Shown: one piece after another, positions 61,584-64,000 of the stretch
How positions within the stretch are numbered: position 1 is the first letter of the stretch
How the letters are laid out: each line of letters opens with the position of its first letter
Assembly: GCF_018413525.1 (NCBI RefSeq)
Contig: NZ_JAHCDD010000004.1
Coordinates: 1-64,000 of the forward strand
DNA from: Acidovorax sp. CCYZU-2555
GTDB taxonomy: Bacteria; Pseudomonadota; Gammaproteobacteria; Burkholderiales; Burkholderiaceae_C
Length of the DNA: 64,000 nucleotides
Reading direction: 5' to 3'
Translations under genes and position numbers: made by a program
Notes under the pieces: model-generated
Seen by the model: only the letters and a program-made list of their open reading frames with translations
The model's database searches: none
What the model was told of the DNA's origin: nothing

Positions 61584-62237
61584 TTACTTTCGCCATGCAA
61601 CGCCGCGCCTCTCATATTCCATCAACTTCTCGATGGACAGAGCGATATCGCTGCCGAGAAATCGTTCAACCAGATAAATTCCGACATCAAGGCCCGAAGT
61701 GACGCCGCCACCGGAGATCAAATCACCGTCATCGACTACCCGCGCGTCAATGACATTAACACCCATCGCTTCCAGCATTGGCAGCGCTATGTGATGCGTT
61801 ACTGCGTTGCGCCCCTGTATCAAACCGGTCATACCGAGTATCAGTGAGCCGCCACAAACCGTCGCAACGGTCACCTCATGCCTAACCATCGCCTCTTCAA
61901 GCAATACGGCCAACTCGCCAGTTGCAGCACGGCCCAGAATCGCTGGAATACTATTGGGCCCATCGATTTCCTCGTATTCCCCAAGAGCTCCTGGCACCAC
62001 AATCAGGTCTGCCATGCTTGGATTTAATTGAGCTGTCGCTTCAATCAACAACCCATTCTCCGGATTTTTAAGTGCTCCAGCTCGCACAAGGCCAGGCCCT
62101 TGCGCTGAGACAAATTCTATAGAGATGCTGGCCCCATCCTTCTTGGCAGCCAGCGAAGCGCCTGCCTCCAACACCTCATATGGCGCTATGACATCTAGCA
62201 TGTCGAACCCATCGAAAAGCACGATTTGAATTAGCAT
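61584..62237 (-). CDS. DJ-1/PfpI-family protein
   Basis: 217 residues. IQIVLFDGFDMLDVIAPYEV opens the fold, and VATVCGGSLILGMTGLIQGR carries the nucleophile Cys followed by VTHHIALPMLEAMG. SGGGVTSGLDVGIYLVERFL closes it. It is a stand-alone domain with no AraC part, similar in size to isonitrile hydratase and the intracellular peptidase-like members. The gene is AT-richer than most of the window. Function unknown. It belongs to the group led by the DUF3817 gene. Confidence 0.82.
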   Translation of the reverse strand: MLIQIVLFDGFDMLDVIAPYEVLEAGASLAAKKDGASISIEFVSAQGPGLVRAGALKNPENGLLIEATAQLNPSMADLIVVPGALGEYEEIDGPNSIPAILGRAATGELAVLLEEAMVRHEVTVATVCGGSLILGMTGLIQGRNAVTHHIALPMLEAMGVNVIDARVVDDGDLISGGGVTSGLDVGIYLVERFLGSDIALSIEKLMEYERRGVAWRK

Positions 62238-62319
62238 TTATTGATCTTTATTCCATCCGAACCATCATATTTAGATATATCCACGCGAACACATCTGCTC
62301 TCAACATCAATCGATGTTT

Positions 62320-62754
62320 TCAAATAAATTGAGGCTTGATAACCACCAATACCGCTATCAGCAAAAAAGCGCTGATGCAAATGAGCGGGCTGTGCGCCTT
62401 CCAGCCAGATTTGATGGTTTCGCCATCCCGCATCCGGCGTCGAATAGTTCCGGCAAGCACCCCATGCAAGGCCGACAGACAGAACACAACGATCAGTTTT
62501 GTGTTGAGCCAGCCGGCACCAAGCCAATCACCCGAGCTCGCAAGACAAAGCCCGAGCACCCATGTAGCGACCATGCAAGGAACGGTGATTCGGCCATCCC
62601 ATTGCAGTAGCGCCTGAGCGAGTCTGCGTTCTTGCGGCGCCATCACGCCCCTCACAGGCAGCCAAGCGCTTACCGCCGCGCAGAGTGCTATAAGACCGCC
62701 CGACCATGTGATGGCAAGACCCACATGGAAGGCTTTAAGCCATAAATAGATCAT
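62320..62754 (-). CDS. CopD/HemJ-like integral membrane protein
   Basis: 144 residues with four hydrophobic helices. The start MIYLWLKAFHVGLAITWSGG fits the CopD/HemJ (UPF0093) superfamily, with a His in the first helix. Later helices are VPCMVATWVLGLCLAS, LIVVFCLSALHGVLAG and ISAFLLIAVLVVI. HemJ oxidises protoporphyrinogen IX, and CopD-like proteins act in copper handling. This one is too diverged to decide. Its start overlaps the DUF3817 stop by 4 bp. Confidence 0.7.
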   Translation of the reverse strand: MIYLWLKAFHVGLAITWSGGLIALCAAVSAWLPVRGVMAPQERRLAQALLQWDGRITVPCMVATWVLGLCLASSGDWLGAGWLNTKLIVVFCLSALHGVLAGTIRRRMRDGETIKSGWKAHSPLICISAFLLIAVLVVIKPQFI

Positions 62755-63083
62755 GGCCGACCCGATACCGGCTGATCGCTGACCGCCTGTGATCGGGCTT
62801 CAAGCCATTTCCAGATGACGAACCCGCCAAAAGGGATGGATGCAGCGAGAGCCAATGTCCATGCGACTGCCGGAGTCAGCTCCCGCGCAGTCGCCAGTCG
62901 AACCAGGTTCCAACAGTAAATCAAGAACACGATACCGTGCACCGGGCCCACCATGGAAACCACCCAACTCATCCCGGCAAGATGTTTCAGTGGTACGGCG
63001 ATCAGCAGGAGAACCAGCAAGGTGCTGGCTTCAAGAAAGCACAAGACTCGCAGTGCGTGGTCGGTAGGAAGGGCTGTGTTCAT
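62751..63083 (-). CDS. DUF3817 integral membrane protein
   Basis: 110 residues with three membrane segments. The pattern LRVLCFLEASTLLVLLLIAV, VSMVGPVHGIVFLIYCWN and AWTLALAASIPFGGFVIWKW is diagnostic of DUF3817. The ATG at 63083 begins the conserved part. The function of this family is not established. It is the first gene of a leftward operon divergent from the GlxA-type regulator, with a 122-bp shared promoter region. Confidence 0.8.
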   Translation of the reverse strand: MNTALPTDHALRVLCFLEASTLLVLLLIAVPLKHLAGMSWVVSMVGPVHGIVFLIYCWNLVRLATARELTPAVAWTLALAASIPFGGFVIWKWLEARSQAVSDQPVSGRP

Positions 63084-63205
63084 GGCAGAGGTGCAGGTGA
63101 TTGAGCGCAATTTTTGTCCTAAAGCACACCCAGGAAAAGTGGCTTGATTGACAATGATCGACTGTTTTCAGCCAATCCCATGCCAGGGATCAAGAAAAGA
63201 ATTTC

Positions 63206-64000
63206 ATGTCCAACTCCCTTCACCATGTCGTCGTGCTCGCATTGCCCAATGTGATCGCGTTTGACCTAACGATCGCTACCGAGGTGTTCGGCCGAGCAAG
63301 CCACGCCAACCAGGAACCCTGTTACCAGTTAAGTGTTTGCAGCGAAGAAGCGCAAATTGATACCGGCGCGTTCTCGATGCGTTTCAATCACGGCCTCGAG
63401 CAGCTGGCATTGGCCCAAACCATCATCGTGCCAGGTACGGAGCCGGCAAGCCTGAAGGCGTCACCGCGGGTTCTCGCGGCGCTCAGGGCGGCACAAACCC
63501 AAGGTGCGCGCATCGCATCCATATGCTCTGGCGCATTTGTGCTGGCACAGGCTGGACTGCTCGATGGCCGGCGCGCTACTACGCACTGGTTGGCGGCCAC
63601 CAGGCTTGCGGAGTTGTATCCGCAAGTTCAGGTGGATGCCGCCGTACTGTTTGTCGACGAGGGTCAGATCCTCACGTCGGCTGGAGCGGCGGCGGGTATC
63701 GACTTATGCCTGCACATGGTGCGCGCGGATTTCGGCGCCTCGGCGGCGGCCAGGGTGGCGCGCCTGTCCGTTGTGCCTCTTCAACGCGATGGCGGGCAAG
63801 CGCAGTTCATCGAAGTGCTCGACAGCTCATCGAACGAGAGCTTGCAACCGGTCATGACCTGGGCGCTGAGTCGACTGCATCACCCTCTCACGCTGGAAAT
63901 GCTGGCGAATCAGGCGCGCAGCAGTCCTCGAACGTTGAGCCGCCGCTTTCAGCATGAAGTCGGAACTTCACCCGCTCAGTGGCTGATTCGCGCACGTGTG
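63206..64000 (+). CDS. GlxA-type regulator (DJ-1/PfpI + AraC), runs off the window
   Basis: The frame opens at ATG 63206 (MSNSLHHVVVLALPNVIAFD) and is open to the window edge, giving 265 residues. The DJ-1/PfpI domain contains ASICSGAFVLAQAGLLDGRR with its Cys. The AraC HTH begins at LTLEMLANQARSSPRTLSRR and continues FQHEVGTSPAQWLIRARV. Full members have ~320 residues, so about 50 are missing. It probably controls the divergent DUF3817-CopD-DJ-1 group. Confidence 0.88.
   Translation, partial: MSNSLHHVVVLALPNVIAFDLTIATEVFGRASHANQEPCYQLSVCSEEAQIDTGAFSMRFNHGLEQLALAQTIIVPGTEPASLKASPRVLAALRAAQTQGARIASICSGAFVLAQAGLLDGRRATTHWLAATRLAELYPQVQVDAAVLFVDEGQILTSAGAAAGIDLCLHMVRADFGASAAARVARLSVVPLQRDGGQAQFIEVLDSSSNESLQPVMTWALSRLHHPLTLEMLANQARSSPRTLSRRFQHEVGTSPAQWLIRARV

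Overview
The window looks like a chromosomal segment of a high-GC betaproteobacterium, most likely Burkholderiales/Comamonadaceae. The evidence is GC-rich coding sequence, three tricarboxylate-transporter-type (TctC/Bug) periplasmic binding proteins, several LysR/GlxA-AraC regulators and an accessory metabolism of sulfur and nitrogen compounds. This assignment is an inference from gene content. The window contains no rRNA, tRNA or core housekeeping marker.

Layout. (1) 1-8779: a Dpp/Opp-type ABC importer (binding protein, two permeases, fused double ATPase), a convergent LacI-type repressor, a TauD-like dioxygenase and a SfnB/DszC-like flavin oxidoreductase, together probably for import and oxidative breakdown of an organosulfur compound. 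A TnpB end fragment sits at the stop codon of the last gene. (2) 8780-17200: a relic region with a 58-codon gene; a LysR gene convergent with a catabolic operon (CocE-type hydrolase, two TctC proteins, a GAF protein); and a beta-hydroxyacid dehydrogenase with its TetR regulator, where two matching palindromes mark the operators. (3) 17378-23401: two relics of the same IS3-type element in opposite orientation flank a group of LprI-like, zinc phospholipase C-like, lipoprotein and DUF2235 hydrolase genes. (4) 23402-30690: an AT-richer island with a small HTH protein, an AAA ATPase, a subtilisin-like protease and an unrecognised 294-residue protein in one tight operon, then IS debris and a large P-loop ATPase. 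This is the best candidate for an undescribed conflict or defence system.

(5) 31066-35630: LysR, TctC and a cystathionine-lyase-like enzyme, then a dapB-like gene broken by a perfect 13-bp tandem duplication. (6) 35882-46727: an 11-gene leftward cluster behind a textbook sigma-54 promoter with paired upstream palindromes. It encodes an OsmC protein, an acyl-CoA-dehydrogenase-like flavoprotein, a rubredoxin-reductase fusion, a nitrate/cyanate-type ABC importer, cyanase, a soluble PilJ-like protein, an ETHE1-like metallo-hydrolase, a sigma-54 activator and a LysR protein without its DNA-binding domain. It appears to join cyanate use to sulfur and redox chemistry. (7) 47054-49972: HxlR/NmrA divergent pair, transposase debris and a GlxA-type regulator.

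(8) 50090-60666: a metallo-hydrolase, then a metal-acquisition cluster with three TonB receptors interleaved with a Cys-x-x-Cys small protein, a Tat-exported isonitrile-hydratase-like protein, SCO, PCuAC and a cytochrome c. This suggests uptake of metal, plausibly copper, and delivery to respiratory enzymes. (9) 60776-64000: a dehydrogenase pseudogene and a small operon (DUF3817 and CopD/HemJ-like membrane proteins, a DJ-1/PfpI protein, a hypothetical) divergent from a GlxA-type regulator that runs off the right edge.
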